Shown here piece after piece: positions 63,848 to 64,000 of a stretch of DNA of 64,000 nucleotides. Position numbers and translations under genes: made by a program. The stretch lies in NCBI RefSeq assembly GCF_005887555.1, contig NZ_VCIA01000001.1, positions 1 through 64,000 of the forward strand, written 5' to 3'. The DNA is from Lentibacillus cibarius. Lineage in GTDB: Bacteria; Bacillota; Bacilli; Bacillales; Amphibacillaceae. Each line of letters opens with the position of its first letter. Positions within the stretch are counted from its first letter, which is position 1. The notes under the pieces are model-generated. The model was given only the letters and a program-made list of their open reading frames with translations. It was not told the DNA's origin and made no database searches.

Positions 63848-64000
63848 TTATCTGACAGTACTATGAATGAGCGGCGGTGCCTCAACTGCATGGTCCGATA
63901 CGTTGATGCTGGCATACAATTTTTCTTTGATAGTATCAATGGAAGAATCGTTGGTATGGATAGTTACCAGCGGCTCTCCTTCATTTACAGTATCACCGAT
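63848..64000 (-). CDS. pdp: Pyrimidine-nucleoside phosphorylase (3' end)
   Basis: The last 50 residues of a protein that runs off the right edge. IGDTVNEGEPLVTIHTND is the C-terminal barrel-sandwich segment of pyrimidine-nucleoside phosphorylase, followed by a short tail ending PPLIHSTVR. The enzyme splits uridine or thymidine to base and pentose 1-phosphate. Its position upstream of dacF fits the deoB-punA-pdp-dacF order I recall in related genera. Confidence 0.8.
   Translation of the reverse strand: MGDTVNEGEPLVTIHTNDSSIDTIKEKLYASINVSDHAVEAPPLIHSTVR

Overview
The window is a stretch of chromosome from a low-GC, endospore-forming member of the Bacillaceae. Gene order follows the Bacillus subtilis ypjA-qcr-aro-men-spoIVA-cmk-sleB-gudB-recS-res-dacB-rib-lysA-spoVA-spoIIA block almost gene for gene. 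The repeat type at 5.2-5.7 kb and the missing operon segments fit a halotolerant genus such as Virgibacillus, Lentibacillus or Oceanobacillus better than B. subtilis itself; that placement is inference. No rRNA, tRNA, CRISPR array, prophage or transposase gene is visible. Most genes lie on the minus strand. Plus-strand exceptions are ansA, a katE-type catalase, fer, a 27-residue YjcZ-like gene and a spoIIP-type gene.

Layout. 1-5.0 kb: partial ypjA, cytochrome bc genes qcrC-B-A, then ypiF, ypiB, ypiA. 5.0-5.8 kb: a gene-free stretch with a 458-bp composite repeat. 5.8-16.5 kb: aromatic and quinone block aroA, tyrA, hisC, aroB, aroC, cheR, ndk, hepT, menG, hepS, mtrB, hbs, without trp, aroH or folE. 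16.9-26.6 kb: spoIVA, yphF, yphE, spoVIF, gpsA, der, yphA, an S1-repeat gene, plsC, cmk and a PilZ gene. 26.8-33.7 kb: ypeB-sleB, ansA, bdr/ypdA, a frameshifted glutamate dehydrogenase, mecB. 34.0-40.2 kb: catalase, ypbE-like, ypbD, recS, ypbB, fer. 40.3-48.7 kb: rsiX, sigX, a DUF4430 lipoprotein, resE-D-C-B-A. 48.8-56.5 kb: rluB, spmB-spmA-dacB, scpB-scpA, yjcZ-like, ribT, an M50-like protein, ppiB, lysA. 56.7-64.0 kb: spoVAF, spoVAB, spoVAA, spoIIP-type gene, sigF-spoIIAB-spoIIAA, dacF and the 3' end of pdp.

How the genes work together. Menaquinone is made from chorismate (aro genes, menG, hepS/hepT) and used by the qcr complex. ResA-B-C matures c-type cytochromes such as QcrC, and ResD-ResE controls that module. 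Sporulation genes cover forespore sigma-F control (spoIIAA, spoIIAB, sigF), coat basement (spoIVA), cortex (dacB, dacF, spmA, spmB) and germination (sleB, ypeB, spoVA genes). Recognisable sigma-H, sigma-F, sigma-E and sigma-X promoters precede spoIIAA, dacF, spoIVA, dacB and sigX.

Points most worth a second look: a catalase whose distal-pocket asparagine is replaced; a one-base frameshift in the glutamate dehydrogenase gene; a spoVA locus without AC, AD and AE but with a divergent spoIIP-type gene; TRAP (MtrB) kept while trp genes are missing from their usual place; a DUF4430 lipoprotein added to the res operon; ribT left without rib genes; and the composite repeat between aroA and its apparent terminator.
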